64,000 nucleotides of DNA from Myxococcus stipitatus (GCF_037414475.1 NZ_CP147913.1:1178001-1242000); one strand, 5' to 3'. Positions 8,602 through 17,208 are shown, counted from the first letter of the stretch. Notes: generated by a model not told the origin, from the sequence alone. A program made the numbers and translations.

Positions 8602-9354
8602 TCAGCCCGGCGGACGCCCCAATCCTTGCGACTGCGCCAGCACCCGCAGCCGCTCCACCAGTGCGTGCCGGTCCTCGTAGGACAGCCCCTCCGTCTCGAT
8701 GGCGGGGAGGAGCTCCACGCGCACGCGGCCGGGCCGCACACGCCACTCTCCGAAGGGCAGCACATCCCTCGCGCCGTGGAACACCATGGGGACGATGCGT
8801 GCCCCGGAGCGGATGGCGAGCACCGCCGCGCCCTTCTTGTAGGGCCCCAGCGCTCCGTCGGGGCTGCGGCGGCCCTCGATGGACATGTAGAAACGAGCCC
8901 CCCTGCGCAGTGCATCCACCGCCCGGTCCACGGCGCGCCGCGCCTGCGCGTGCCATTGACGCACCACCACCACGGAGCCCTGCGACACCAGCACCCAGCC
9001 GATGAAGGGCAAGGCCGCGAACTCGATGTTCATGAAGATGAGAGAGGATGGAGGCAGCGCCGCGGTGGTGACGAACGTCTCACTCAGGCTCGTCTGGTTC
9101 AGCTGAAGGAAGACAACCGGCGCACGGTCGTCATAGGCGCCTGCGTTGTGGTCGACCACGTCGACCTCCACGCCAAAGACATGCCGTGCCCATAAACACC
9201 AGGCGCGCACGAGCGCATCCGAGGAGCTCGGCCGCACGGGCCCCAATGCGAGCGCGGGAATCAACAAGGGGGGCATCGCGGCACAGGCCACACCCCAGCG
9301 AAGTAGGCTGCTCAACGTTCCAGGGCGCTCCGGGGGGTCGCAAGAGGCATCCAT
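8602..9354 (-). CDS. PlsC-like 1-acyl-glycerol-3-phosphate acyltransferase family protein
   Basis: 250 residues from ATG 9354 (AAGG just upstream; an earlier in-frame ATG gives an unlikely N-terminus). A membrane span near the N-terminus is followed by the acyltransferase fold with EGRRSPDGALGPYKKGAAVLA, matching the EGTRS glycerophosphate-binding motif, and IVPMVFHGARDVLP. The catalytic NHxSxxD motif is here NQTSLSE, so the His is Gln and the Asp is Glu. It is therefore either a divergent acyltransferase or one that has lost the classical charge relay. It is probably co-transcribed with the amidase (38-nt gap). Likely membrane-associated and acting on lipids. Confidence 0.78.
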   Translation of the reverse strand: MDASCDPPERPGTLSSLLRWGVACAAMPPLLIPALALGPVRPSSSDALVRAWCLWARHVFGVEVDVVDHNAGAYDDRAPVVFLQLNQTSLSETFVTTAALPPSSLIFMNIEFAALPFIGWVLVSQGSVVVVRQWHAQARRAVDRAVDALRRGARFYMSIEGRRSPDGALGPYKKGAAVLAIRSGARIVPMVFHGARDVLPFGEWRVRPGRVRVELLPAIETEGLSYEDRHALVERLRVLAQSQGLGRPPG

Positions 9355-9464
9355 GCCTTGGAGATAGGCAGGGGTCTCTCCAGCGCCAGGGTGGAAGCCG
9401 ACCTCTCGCGCGCATTGACAGACGCATGGCACGCTATGCAACGGACCCTGCAGGCGGAGTGCTC

Positions 9465-10361
9465 ATGGGAAGTCCACGTGTCAACGCGCTGGAGGAGTAC
9501 AAGTCCCTGTTCGAACGCCAACGCGTGCAGGCGCTCGGCCCTGATGAATCGCAGCGCCTGGAGCTCCTGCGCGACGTGCTCTTGGAGTTGGGAGCCCTTC
9601 CTCCGGAGGGCAGCGAGTTGCCACCTCGCGCCGCCCGCGCGGAGGCTGTGCTCGAGGTGACATTCGCCACGCAAGACGACGTGGTGCGCGCGTACAGCAA
9701 GAACATCGGGGCCGGAGGACTGGCCATCCGGACGACGCGCGCGCTGCCCGTGGGCACCCCCTTGGAGCTGCGCATCACCCTCCCCGATTCGCCCCAGGCC
9801 CTGCGCACCCTCGCGCAGGTGGTCTGGTCTCGCGACGACGGCATGGGCGTCTCCTTCACCCAGCTCCCCCCGGAGGCCGAGCGCAGGCTGAAGCACTTCC
9901 TCACGCAGGACGCGTCGCTGCTTCAGCGGGTGCGCGGCGTGCTGAAGGCGGATGTGATGCAGTGGTTGACCAAGGACGTGAGGGAGCTGGGCAAGGGCCC
10001 CGCGCCCCAGGCGGCCGCCGCCGTGGAGCTGGACACACGTGTGCCGGTGTTGGTGAGCCTGAGCGACTCGCGGCTGCTGGCGCTGGTCACCGAGCTGTTC
10101 GAACAGAAGGGCCTGCGCATCGCGACGGACACCACCCGTCCCGCGCCCATCATCGTCGTGGACACGGGCACCGCGCTCGACGTGCTCAGCACCGCGGCCC
10201 GTCCGGGGACACGCGTCATCATGGTCAACGTCAGCGGCCCGGACTCGCTGATGGGGCGGCTCACGAACCTCAACCCCGCCGCGTTCGTGAAGCATCCGGC
10301 CAGCGCCGCCTCGGTACTGCTCGCGGTGGAGAAGCTCCTCGCCATCACCCCGGCGCCCTGA
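9465..10361 (+). CDS. Myxobacterial PilZ-domain protein with C-terminal receiver-like region
   Basis: 298 residues from ATG 9465, preceded by GGCGGAG at good spacing; an upstream in-frame ATG at 9426 has no ribosome site. The middle portion (about 55-145) is a PilZ-type beta-barrel of the Myxococcus paralogous class, with YSKNIGAGGLAIRT and VVWSRDDGMGVSF. The classical c-di-GMP motif RxxxR is not obvious, as in many of these paralogues. The C-terminal 110 residues (VPVLVSLSDSRLL...PIIVVDTG...MVNVSGPDSL...VKHPASAASVL) have the alternating strand-helix look of a degenerate receiver domain without clear acidic phosphorylation residues. Probably a cytoplasmic regulator or adaptor in motility or signalling; the specific role is unknown. 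Confidence 0.8.
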   Translation: MGSPRVNALEEYKSLFERQRVQALGPDESQRLELLRDVLLELGALPPEGSELPPRAARAEAVLEVTFATQDDVVRAYSKNIGAGGLAIRTTRALPVGTPLELRITLPDSPQALRTLAQVVWSRDDGMGVSFTQLPPEAERRLKHFLTQDASLLQRVRGVLKADVMQWLTKDVRELGKGPAPQAAAAVELDTRVPVLVSLSDSRLLALVTELFEQKGLRIATDTTRPAPIIVVDTGTALDVLSTAARPGTRVIMVNVSGPDSLMGRLTNLNPAAFVKHPASAASVLLAVEKLLAITPAP

Positions 10362-10444
10362 GCGGTGCATGCACACTTCGGCTTTCGCGACTCCGGCCGC
10401 TGCGACATGCTTCGCGCGCCGGTCTTCTCGCGCGGGGTGAATAC

Positions 10445-12244
10445 ATGAGTGGTGGGCTGTCGCGACTCGCAGGAGCGATGTGTCTCATGTTGGGGTGCGC
10501 CACCGCACCAAGGCCCGTCCCACCCGCCGCGCCACCTCCCGCCGTGCTCACGGCCTACCGGGTGCTTCCCGATGGAAGCACCACTCGCTGGGCCACGCTG
10601 ACGACGGAGGCCGCGGACTTCCAACCTCCCGCCGACGGTGATTGGTGCGCGGAGCCCTTGCGCCCCGTCACCGCATCCGACGACGCACACGTGTTGGCCT
10701 CGGCGCTCCGGAACCACCGGGTGCCAGGCCTCTGCTTCGAGTCCGTGGGCGTCCCCGAGCCCGTGCTGCTCGCCACGCTCGTGCGAGGCACGGCCGTCGT
10801 GGCGCTGCGTGCCTCGGGCTCCTCCCTGGGGGATGCACACCTGGGAGCGCTGAAGGAGTTCACGGGATGGGAGGCCTTGCACCTCGACGGCACGCGTGTG
10901 ACGGATGCGGGGCTCCTGCATCTGGCGGGGCTTCGGCGCCTGACCGTGGTGCGCCTGGATGAGACGGCGAGCTCCGACAAGGGCCTCGCCTTCATCGAGG
11001 GCCTCACCACGCTGCGGCGGTTGGGGCTCGCGGGAACGATGGCGAGCGCCCAGGGACTCCGGCCGCTCTCCGCGCAGACGGGATTGGAGTGGCTGGACCT
11101 CTCGGACACCTCGGTGGATGACAGCGTCCTCGACACGCTTCCGGGTGCCCACCTGCACACGCTCATCCTGAGCGGGACACGGGTGACGGACGCGGGGCTC
11201 GCGAGACTGCGGGACATGCCCGGCCTCACGTGGGTGGGACTCGCGCGAACCGGACTGACCGACGCGGGGCTTGCCCACCTCGGCGCGCTGCGGGAACTGC
11301 AAGCGCTCCACATCGGAGAGACCCAGGTGACGGACGCGGGGCTCATCCACCTCGCGGAGGTGAAGTCCCTCAGGGCGCTGGTCCTCACCAAGACGAAGCT
11401 CCAAGGCGCGGGCCTCCAGCATGTCGCGGGCCTGACTCAACTGGAGCTCCTTCACCTCGACGACACCCGGGTCGACGACGCCGCGATGCAACACCTGCGC
11501 GGACTGACGTCCCTGCGCGAGCTAGACGTGTCGCGCACCTCCGTCACGGGGACGGGGCTCACCCCGCTTGATGCGCTGAGGGAACTCGAGCGGCTGGGAT
11601 TGTCCGGCCTCGCCTTGACGACGGACTCGCTCGCGGTGCTCCGGAAGATGGAGCGGCTCACCCGGCTGGACCTGAGCGGTACGCCCCTGGGCCCGGAGGC
11701 CTTGGGCCACGTGCCCTCCGGCCTGCGAGAGCTGGACCTGAGCCGCACGGCCTTCAACGACGAATGGCTGCCCTCGCTCCGTGCCCTGTCCCGCCTTCAA
11801 TCCCTGCGCGCCGAGCGCACCTTGCTCACGGACCTGGGCCTGGGACAGCTCGGCGAGCTGGCGGAGCTGGAAGCGCTGCACCTCGCGGGCACCCTCGTCA
11901 ACGGCTCCGGGCTCGTCCACCTCCAGCGCCTGGCCCACCTCAACCGCCTGGACCTCGGCTCGACCTGGCTGGATGCCGCATACACCCCCGCCCTCCAAGG
12001 GCTGACGCACCTCACCTGGCTCAGCCTGGCCCGGGGGCGGATTGGAGATGCGGCCCTGGGTCATCTGCCACCGGGTCTTCAATCGCTCTACCTGGCGAGG
12101 ACCGCCGTCACCGACGCGGGGATGGCCTCGCTGCGGTCGCTTCCGTCGCTGCGGGAGCTGGACCTGCGGGGCACGGCGGTCACCGACGCGGCCCGGGACG
12201 CGCTGAGCCGGGAGCACGGCGTGCGGCTCGTCACGGGGCTCTAA
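10445..12244 (+). CDS. Leucine-rich-repeat lipoprotein
   Basis: 599 residues. The signal peptide ends in LMLGC with Cys18 as the lipidation site. After about 100 residues of unrecognised sequence, roughly twenty tandem repeats of 23-24 residues follow, of the form L..L.L.GT.VTDAGL..L..L (for example LHLDGTRVTDAGLLHLAG and LILSGTRVTDAGLARLRD). This is the bacterial LRR type with a TDAGL turn, forming a curved solenoid for protein binding. A few repeats are degenerate (around TMASAQGL and near 11720). It lies 83 nt after the PilZ gene on the same strand. It is probably outer-membrane anchored; the partner is unknown. Confidence 0.85.
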   Translation: MSGGLSRLAGAMCLMLGCATAPRPVPPAAPPPAVLTAYRVLPDGSTTRWATLTTEAADFQPPADGDWCAEPLRPVTASDDAHVLASALRNHRVPGLCFESVGVPEPVLLATLVRGTAVVALRASGSSLGDAHLGALKEFTGWEALHLDGTRVTDAGLLHLAGLRRLTVVRLDETASSDKGLAFIEGLTTLRRLGLAGTMASAQGLRPLSAQTGLEWLDLSDTSVDDSVLDTLPGAHLHTLILSGTRVTDAGLARLRDMPGLTWVGLARTGLTDAGLAHLGALRELQALHIGETQVTDAGLIHLAEVKSLRALVLTKTKLQGAGLQHVAGLTQLELLHLDDTRVDDAAMQHLRGLTSLRELDVSRTSVTGTGLTPLDALRELERLGLSGLALTTDSLAVLRKMERLTRLDLSGTPLGPEALGHVPSGLRELDLSRTAFNDEWLPSLRALSRLQSLRAERTLLTDLGLGQLGELAELEALHLAGTLVNGSGLVHLQRLAHLNRLDLGSTWLDAAYTPALQGLTHLTWLSLARGRIGDAALGHLPPGLQSLYLARTAVTDAGMASLRSLPSLRELDLRGTAVTDAARDALSREHGVRLVTGL

Positions 12245-12278
12245 CGCGGCAGACACCTCCTGACGCGTCAGTGTGCTG

Positions 12279-12304
12279 GCTGACACGTCCGCTGGCGTGT
12301 CAGC
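12279..12304 (+). terminator. 9-bp hairpin after the LRR gene
   Basis: GCTGACACG (12279-12287) and CGTGTCAGC (12296-12304) pair around an 8-nt loop, 35 nt past the LRR stop. No T tract follows. Just upstream is the palindrome TGACGCGTCA (12261-12270), so an operator role is also possible. Confidence 0.35.
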
Positions 12305-12452
12305 ATTGGCGCCACGGGCTCTTGTAAACACACGGGCCGCAGCCCTTTGGCGGCCTTGCGGACACCGACGGAAATGGCCCGCCCCCTGCAATACGCACAC
12401 AAAACCCCGGGGCCCGGCACCCACGCGGATGCCCGGCCTCCTCAGGAGCGTC

Positions 12453-13274
12453 ATGGACGCCGTCATCGAACAGATAAAGACCCTGGCCCTGGCCGAAGCC
12501 TTCCCCTTCCTGCTCAAGGCAATGGGAGCGCTGGTGCTGTGGTTCGTGGGCAGAGCCATCATCAACGCCTTCCGGCGCGTGCTGTACCTCACGCTGCACA
12601 AGCGTCAGTTCGACGCCACGCTCATCCGCTACATCGAGTCGCTGTTCGCCGGCTCCCTCACCATCCTCCTGCTGCTCGGCATCCTGGGGATGATGGGGTT
12701 CGAGACCACGTCCTTCGCCGCGCTGCTGGCCGCCGCCGGTATCGCCATCGGTACGGCATGGTCCGGACTGCTCTCCAACTTCGCCGCGGGCATCTTCCTG
12801 CTCGTGCTGCGCCCCTTCCGGGTGGGCGATGAAATCTCCGCCGCCGGAGTGACGGGCCTGGTGCAGGAGATTGGCCTCTTCGCCACCACCATCGACACGG
12901 GAGACAACCTGCGCATCTCCGTGGGCAACAACCGGCTCTTCGGCGACAACATCATCAACTTCAGCCACCACGCCCACCGTCGGGTCGCCATCAAGGTGCC
13001 GCTGATGCACGGCTGCGACGTCCACGGCTTGATGCGCGCCTTCCTGGAGCGAGTGGGGCAGGTGGACGGCGTCCAGCCCCAGCCCCCGCCCAGCGTCGGC
13101 GTGGCGGAGTTCACCGCGCAAGGTCCCGTGATTGCCATTGGCGTGAGCTGCAAACCCTCGGCGGCCGGAGCCGTCACGGGTGGCATCACCCAGGCCGCCT
13201 CGGATGTCCTCATCTCCACGGGCTACGTCGTCCCGCCGCAGCTCGCGATGTCGGATATCGCCAAGGCGAGCTGA
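12453..13274 (+). CDS. Small-conductance mechanosensitive channel (MscS family)
   Basis: 273 residues from ATG 12453, with AGGAG six bases upstream. Three transmembrane helices occupy about residues 12-125. The pore-lining third helix is Ala/Gly rich (FAALLAAAGIAIGTAWSGLLSNFAAGIFLL), the MscS packing pattern. Next comes the beta domain with PFRVGDEISAAGVTGLVQEIGLFATTIDT and NNRLFGDNIINFS. The C-terminal alpha/beta cage domain is short but present. It should act as a homoheptameric inner-membrane tension valve against osmotic downshock. It has its own 5' region and faces the next gene tail-to-tail. Confidence 0.92.
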   Translation: MDAVIEQIKTLALAEAFPFLLKAMGALVLWFVGRAIINAFRRVLYLTLHKRQFDATLIRYIESLFAGSLTILLLLGILGMMGFETTSFAALLAAAGIAIGTAWSGLLSNFAAGIFLLVLRPFRVGDEISAAGVTGLVQEIGLFATTIDTGDNLRISVGNNRLFGDNIINFSHHAHRRVAIKVPLMHGCDVHGLMRAFLERVGQVDGVQPQPPPSVGVAEFTAQGPVIAIGVSCKPSAAGAVTGGITQAASDVLISTGYVVPPQLAMSDIAKAS

Positions 13275-13287
13275 CCCGGCCCGGGAA

Positions 13288-13318
13288 GGTGCCTCGACTC
13301 AGTGGTAGTTGAGGCACC
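13288..13318. terminator. 8-bp hairpin between convergent genes
   Basis: GGTGCCTC (13288-13295) and GAGGCACC (13311-13318) pair around a 15-nt loop. One arm overlaps the last codons of the lipoprotein gene on the minus strand, so the terminator for the MscS gene extends into its neighbour. Confidence 0.45.
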
Positions 13319-13943
13319 CGTCATAGGCGACGGATTCCGCCACCACGTCGACGGGCTGAGCGGGGACGATCTCCAAGGCGTCATAGGACGTCCCCGTGTT
13401 CCTGCACACGCCGCGCGCCAGCTGGTAGCCCGGCTTCAGCGCCTCCAGGTTGATGATGCCGTTCCACTCCTGGAGCTCCGAAAGGAGCGCGGGCGTCACC
13501 GTCGGAGCGTAGAGCACGACATGGGTCGCGGAGAGCCCTCGCAGAGGCTCCGTCTCGAAGTCGAAGCGGTCATCGCCATTGACGTCCTGATACACGGCGA
13601 TGCGGCCTGTTCCCAAGAAGCCCGCACCCGCGCCCAGGTCATTGAGCGCCCCCGGCCCGGGCTCGCCCGTCAGCCGCAGGGAATAGGCCCCCGGAAACGA
13701 CGGAGGCATCCCCGCGCCACCTTGCGAGACGATGATGTCACCCGACCTCATCCAGTTCTCCCAGGCGACGGTCACCCGGGTGGCACCGGTTTGCGAGGTG
13801 GGCTCCAGCGATACCACCTGGCCATTGAGGACGTAACCGGACTCCTCTTGTTCCTTGGGCCCGGAGGGCTGCGTGTCCTCCCCACACGCCACGAGCCACA
13901 CCAGTCCCGACACCGCGACAGCGGCAGACACTCGACGATTCAT
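13299..13943 (-). CDS. Hypothetical lipoprotein with an EF-hand-like loop
   Basis: About 214 residues from ATG 13943. The signal peptide ends in LVACGED, a good lipobox. The mature part is beta-rich and contains DVNGDDRFDFETE, which matches the spacing of an EF-hand or dockerin-type calcium loop (D-x-N-x-D-x-F-x-x-E). Two Cys near the C-terminus (GVCRNTG and DGCLNYH) may form a disulfide. I do not recognise the family. Probably outer-membrane anchored. Confidence 0.7.
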   Translation of the reverse strand: MNRRVSAAVAVSGLVWLVACGEDTQPSGPKEQEESGYVLNGQVVSLEPTSQTGATRVTVAWENWMRSGDIIVSQGGAGMPPSFPGAYSLRLTGEPGPGALNDLGAGAGFLGTGRIAVYQDVNGDDRFDFETEPLRGLSATHVVLYAPTVTPALLSELQEWNGIINLEALKPGYQLARGVCRNTGTSYDALEIVPAQPVDVVAESVAYDGCLNYH

Positions 13944-14060
13944 TCTGGAAGCCCCCAATGTGTCGCGTCCCGGCTCACCACGAGCCTTGGATTCGCGATG
14001 ACGGACTGGCTAAGACGAAGTCAGGCGGGGCGATAGTCGCTTCGCTATGGTGCCCGGGGA

Positions 14061-14957
14061 ATGCACTCGCTGGCGAACATCGACGCCTTCGTGCGCGCCG
14101 TGGAGGAAGGTGACTTCACGCGGGCCGCGAAGAAGCTCAACCTCACGGCCTCCGCGGTGAGCCGGCGCATCGCCCGGCTGGAAGAGGAGCTGGGCGTGAA
14201 GCTCTTCCAGCGGACCACGCGTGCGCTGCGGCTCACCGAGGACGGTCGGGACTTCCACGCCCGCTGCCAGCGCATCCTCGCGGACCTGGACGACGCGAAG
14301 GAGTCACTCTCCCACTCTCGCGAACACCCCAGCGGCAGGCTGCGCGTGGAGGCGCCCCAGGTCATCGGGCAGCTCGTCCTGGCGCCCGCCCTTCCCCGCT
14401 TCCTCGCGCGCCATCCGGACCTGGAGCTGCACCTCACGCTGCGCGACACCGTGGTGGACCCGGTGACCGAGGGCGCCGACGTGCTCCTCCGCGTGGGACG
14501 ATTGGGAGACTCCGGCCTGGTGGCCCGAAAGCTGGGCACCACGCGGATGGTCGCCTGCGCCTCCCCGGACTACCTGGCCCGGCGAGGCACCCCCACCACC
14601 CCATCCGACCTGGCGAGCCACGACTGCCTGGGCTTCCTGCGAGAAGGAGGCTCCTCCGACTGGCTCCTGCGAGAGGGGGACGAAACCGTACGGGTGACGC
14701 CCCACGGAAGCCTCCACGTCAACCACGGCGCGACCCTGCGGGACGCGGCCCTGCTGGGGCTGGGCATCGCGTGGTTGTTCGACTTCATGGTGGCCCGGGA
14801 GCTCGCCGCTGGAGCCCTGGTCTCCGTCCTGGAGCCTTGCTCCCGCGAGTCACGCCCCATCCATGCCCTGCACCCACCCAACCGGCATCTTCCTTCGCGG
14901 GTCCGAGTGTTCCTCGACTTCGTCGCCACCCTGTTTCCCACCAGCAAGGGCCGGTAG
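14061..14957 (+). CDS. LysR-family transcriptional regulator
   Basis: 298 residues. The N-terminal winged helix-turn-helix (about 1-62) reads FTRAAKKLNLTASAVSRRIARLEEELGVKLFQRTTRALRLTEDG (split here only by reading), the standard LTTR signature. The effector-binding domain follows (about 90-290), of the CrgA/DsdC-like group with GRLRVEAP, FLARHPDLELHL and ADVLLRVGRLGDSGLVARKLG. LTTRs of this subgroup usually respond to small aromatic or redox-active compounds and often regulate a divergent gene. Here the upstream neighbour is a divergent lipoprotein gene (117-nt gap), and the downstream gene is convergent. The target is not evident. Confidence 0.9.
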   Translation: MHSLANIDAFVRAVEEGDFTRAAKKLNLTASAVSRRIARLEEELGVKLFQRTTRALRLTEDGRDFHARCQRILADLDDAKESLSHSREHPSGRLRVEAPQVIGQLVLAPALPRFLARHPDLELHLTLRDTVVDPVTEGADVLLRVGRLGDSGLVARKLGTTRMVACASPDYLARRGTPTTPSDLASHDCLGFLREGGSSDWLLREGDETVRVTPHGSLHVNHGATLRDAALLGLGIAWLFDFMVARELAAGALVSVLEPCSRESRPIHALHPPNRHLPSRVRVFLDFVATLFPTSKGR

Positions 14958-14969
14958 AGCCCTCGGATA

Positions 14970-15902
14970 TCAGCGGGCATTCAGCGCCGCGTTGAGCGCG
15001 TCGGAGCTCGCCTTCGACCAGCGCTCTCCGATGGCCGCATAGCCCGGCTCCAGCACGAAGGGAGGAAGCATCTCCTCGGACGTGCGCTCATTTCGCATGG
15101 AGAGAGGGTGGATGCCCTCCGCGGCGCACGCCAGCCGGACCGCGCGCCATGACAATCCGGCGGCCTCCATGACCCGCAGATAGTCATCCCGCTGGAGGCT
15201 CTGGTCCGCGCTCTCCAGGATGTACGGACGCTGGGTCTTCTTGTAGGGCTTCTCCGGCCACCAGTCCTTGGTGCGCCGCCGGTACTCCCGCCGCGTCGCG
15301 TCCCGGAGCGCCACCAGCCGCTCGCGAAAGGAGTCCTCGGAGTCTTGGAGAAGCTCCAACGCGGTGCGCCCCATCGCCGCATAGAAGACGTCCGACGACT
15401 CATCCTTCCGCGCCCGCCCGTCCACGAAACCCACGTAGTCGCGCGTGGCCGAAAGCAACGCCCGCTCCGCCGCGTCCACCGTCAACACCTCGACGGGCCG
15501 CGTCTCGGGCATCTCCACGAAGCCCTCTCCCTCCACCGTCCCATCCGGCAGCGGACGCGAGAAGGCATGGCCGTACCAGACGTTCCTGTCCGGAAACACC
15601 AGCACCAGCTCCGGCATTCTTGGCAGGGAGGGCGGCGCCTGATTCAGCACCCAATCCGCGGGGTCCACCGCCTGGAGCGCGCGGATGGCGACCAGGCCTC
15701 GCGCCCGCATCCGCTCGAACCAGGTGTAGAACGACGGCTCGAAGCCACCCTCCACCTGGAAGCCACGGAAGCCCTCCCGCCGTGGGAAGAAGGTCCCGGC
15801 CGTCGGGTCATCCAGCATCAGCGCGCGGAGGTCCTGCCCTCCCAGCCGAGCGTTTCCGACAATCGCCGCCTGCCACGCATAGAGATGGACGATGATGCTC
15901 AT
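14970..15902 (-). CDS. Hypothetical protein, probably cytoplasmic
   Basis: 310 residues with TAGGG eight bases before the ATG. No signal peptide, membrane span or repeat is visible. The sequence is soluble and mixed, with Trp/Tyr/Pro-rich stretches (KDWWPEKPYKKTQRPYIL) and a helical central part (about 150-210). I do not recognise a family or catalytic motif. It is convergent with the LysR gene (12-nt gap) and divergent from the lipoprotein gene at 16307, with a hairpin- and operator-bearing intergenic region between. Confidence 0.6.
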   Translation of the reverse strand: MSIIVHLYAWQAAIVGNARLGGQDLRALMLDDPTAGTFFPRREGFRGFQVEGGFEPSFYTWFERMRARGLVAIRALQAVDPADWVLNQAPPSLPRMPELVLVFPDRNVWYGHAFSRPLPDGTVEGEGFVEMPETRPVEVLTVDAAERALLSATRDYVGFVDGRARKDESSDVFYAAMGRTALELLQDSEDSFRERLVALRDATRREYRRRTKDWWPEKPYKKTQRPYILESADQSLQRDDYLRVMEAAGLSWRAVRLACAAEGIHPLSMRNERTSEEMLPPFVLEPGYAAIGERWSKASSDALNAALNAR

Positions 15903-15968
15903 CGCTCGACCCTACCGTGTTTCCACGGCCAGGACGCATACACATAGGCACCCATCCCATACAAAGAC

Positions 15969-16007
15969 AATCACCAACGGGTGGCCGAACCACCCGCTGG
16001 TGATTGA
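15969..16007 (-). promoter_or_regulatory. 17-bp hairpin in divergent intergenic region
   Basis: Arms 15969-15985 and 15991-16007 pair with a 5-nt loop and a single non-Watson-Crick position, which is a G-U wobble in minus-strand RNA. Read on the minus strand it is followed by TGTCTTTGTAT, a T-rich run, so it resembles an intrinsic terminator or attenuator about 70 nt ahead of the gene starting at 15902. Confidence 0.5.
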
Positions 16008-16063
16008 CGTCCGAGACGGCCATACACCCGCGAAATGTGTCGAAGATTCCTCTGCCAGTCACT

Positions 16064-16116
16064 CTGTAGCGCCAAGAGATACATCCCCAAATCGCCTGTA
16101 GCGGCGGGCGCTACAG
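16064..16116. promoter_or_regulatory. Candidate operator: CTGTAGCG half-sites
   Basis: CTGTAGCG occurs at 16064-16071 and 16096-16103 and, inverted, as CGCTACAG at 16109-16116. The last two form a perfect 8-bp inverted repeat with a 5-nt spacer, typical of a dimeric repressor site; the first is an extra direct half-site 32 bp away. The operator sits 190 nt upstream of the lipoprotein gene at 16307. The regulator is unknown. Confidence 0.45.
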
Positions 16117-16306
16117 TCCTGACAGGCGGAAGCGCTGCGATGTATCGATGATACAGAGGAGGCATTCGGGGTGCGTGAATGCTGGCGTGGCGAATGCAAT
16201 GGGTGTCCACGCCGCCGGAAGGAAGGCATTCGGGCTGGGCCGGCACCGAATGAGTCCCCTCCTGGCGGAGCAGATCATCCCCCCAAAGCAAGAGGTAGGT
16301 CATTCC

Positions 16307-17137
16307 ATGCATCTGAAGACGATGGGCCGCGTGATGGCGGCGGCAGCGTTTCTCAGCGTGATGTCGGGTTGTGCGGGTGAGGAGCCCACGAACGCGGGTG
16401 GCGACGTCGGCGCGCAGGAGGCGGGTGCGGAGTCGCAGTGCGTGAACCGGTTCGATGGCATCAACAACTGCGCGCTGGGCAACGCGAAGGTGACGCCCAC
16501 GGAGAAGGGCCTGAACGTCACCGGGCTGCGCTCGGTCAAGACGGACGGCATTGCCAGCCGGTTCTCGCGTGCGACCAGCTGGTCGCAGGCGAGCGAAATC
16601 AAGTTCGGCGGCACCACGGGCGTGTGGCAGATGGACGCGCGCTCCGGTGACCAGGTGGTCAGCACCCTGCGCGTGGCGCCGGGCAAGGAGCCGAACTCCG
16701 CGTACATCACCCCGAGCTTCAGCGGCGCTCCGGGTGGCTCTTCCTACCGGATGAACGTCTACCGCGACGGCGTGCTCCAGGGCTCGTCCTCGAACCCCGC
16801 CGCGCAGATGCTCGTGTTCTACAACTGGCGGGACTTCTTCCGCTGGCTCGTGGCCTACGCGGACTTCTTCGAGCTGGACATCATCGTCTGGAAGAACGGC
16901 CAGAAGCCCACCGCTCCGGACAACGTGGGCGCCTGCGGCTGGCGGCTGCGCACCGAGGGCAACACCTTCACGGTGAAGATGGACGACGGCAAGGAGATCA
17001 CCGGCGACACCGTGGAGTTCATCGAGCAGATCGAGGACGGCCACTACCCGTACAACGGTTTCACGGGCATCGACTCGAAGCTGACCGCCGAGGGCGTGAA
17101 CATCCTGGGCGAGTCGTTCGTGCCGGCGGCGAAGTAG
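16307..17137 (+). CDS. Hypothetical lipoprotein
   Basis: 276 residues from ATG 16307; the frame extends 53 codons upstream but without signal-peptide character. GAGGTAGG lies about 9 nt before the start. The signal peptide ends in VMSGC with Cys22 lipidated. The mature protein is beta-rich with evenly spaced Trp and Gly and three further Cys (SQCVNRF, NNCALGN, GACGWRL). No known domain is recognised. It is followed 36 nt later by a strong terminator, so it is probably monocistronic. Likely an outer-membrane lipoprotein restricted to myxobacteria; function not assigned. Confidence 0.65.
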   Translation: MHLKTMGRVMAAAAFLSVMSGCAGEEPTNAGGDVGAQEAGAESQCVNRFDGINNCALGNAKVTPTEKGLNVTGLRSVKTDGIASRFSRATSWSQASEIKFGGTTGVWQMDARSGDQVVSTLRVAPGKEPNSAYITPSFSGAPGGSSYRMNVYRDGVLQGSSSNPAAQMLVFYNWRDFFRWLVAYADFFELDIIVWKNGQKPTAPDNVGACGWRLRTEGNTFTVKMDDGKEITGDTVEFIEQIEDGHYPYNGFTGIDSKLTAEGVNILGESFVPAAK

Positions 17138-17172
17138 TCATCGCCACCTCCCGCGTCTGAGGGCGCGGGCCT

Positions 17173-17208
17173 CGTGCCGGGCGAAAGCCTCCACTTTCGC
17201 CCGGCACG
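17173..17208 (+). terminator. 15-bp perfect hairpin terminator
   Basis: CGTGCCGGGCGAAAG (17173-17187) pairs exactly with 17194-17208 around a 6-nt loop, 36 nt after the lipoprotein stop. It is followed by GTCTTC. It separates this transcript from the di-haem protein gene starting at 17236. Confidence 0.65.

Larger units (their letters stand above)
15903..16306. other. 404-nt intergenic region with inverted repeats, no gene
   Basis: No coding frame here is convincing. The region separates two divergent genes and holds a 17-bp hairpin (15969-16007) and a set of CTGTAGCG half-sites (16064-16116), both listed separately. It is visibly more AT-rich than its surroundings, as expected for promoters. 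Confidence 0.6.

Noticed and set aside
8564..8956. N-terminal extension of the amidase frame
   Set aside because: It overlaps the acyltransferase gene, is Arg/Gly-rich and has no similarity to the family; ATG 8563 gives the expected amidase length.
9415..9440. Sigma-70-like TTGACA followed by TATGCA
   Set aside because: The spacer is only 14 bp, too short for a standard promoter.
9427..9441. Sigma-54-like sequence TGGCAC...TGCAA before the PilZ gene
   Set aside because: The GG-to-GC distance is 10 bp where the consensus demands 12, so it is unlikely to be functional.
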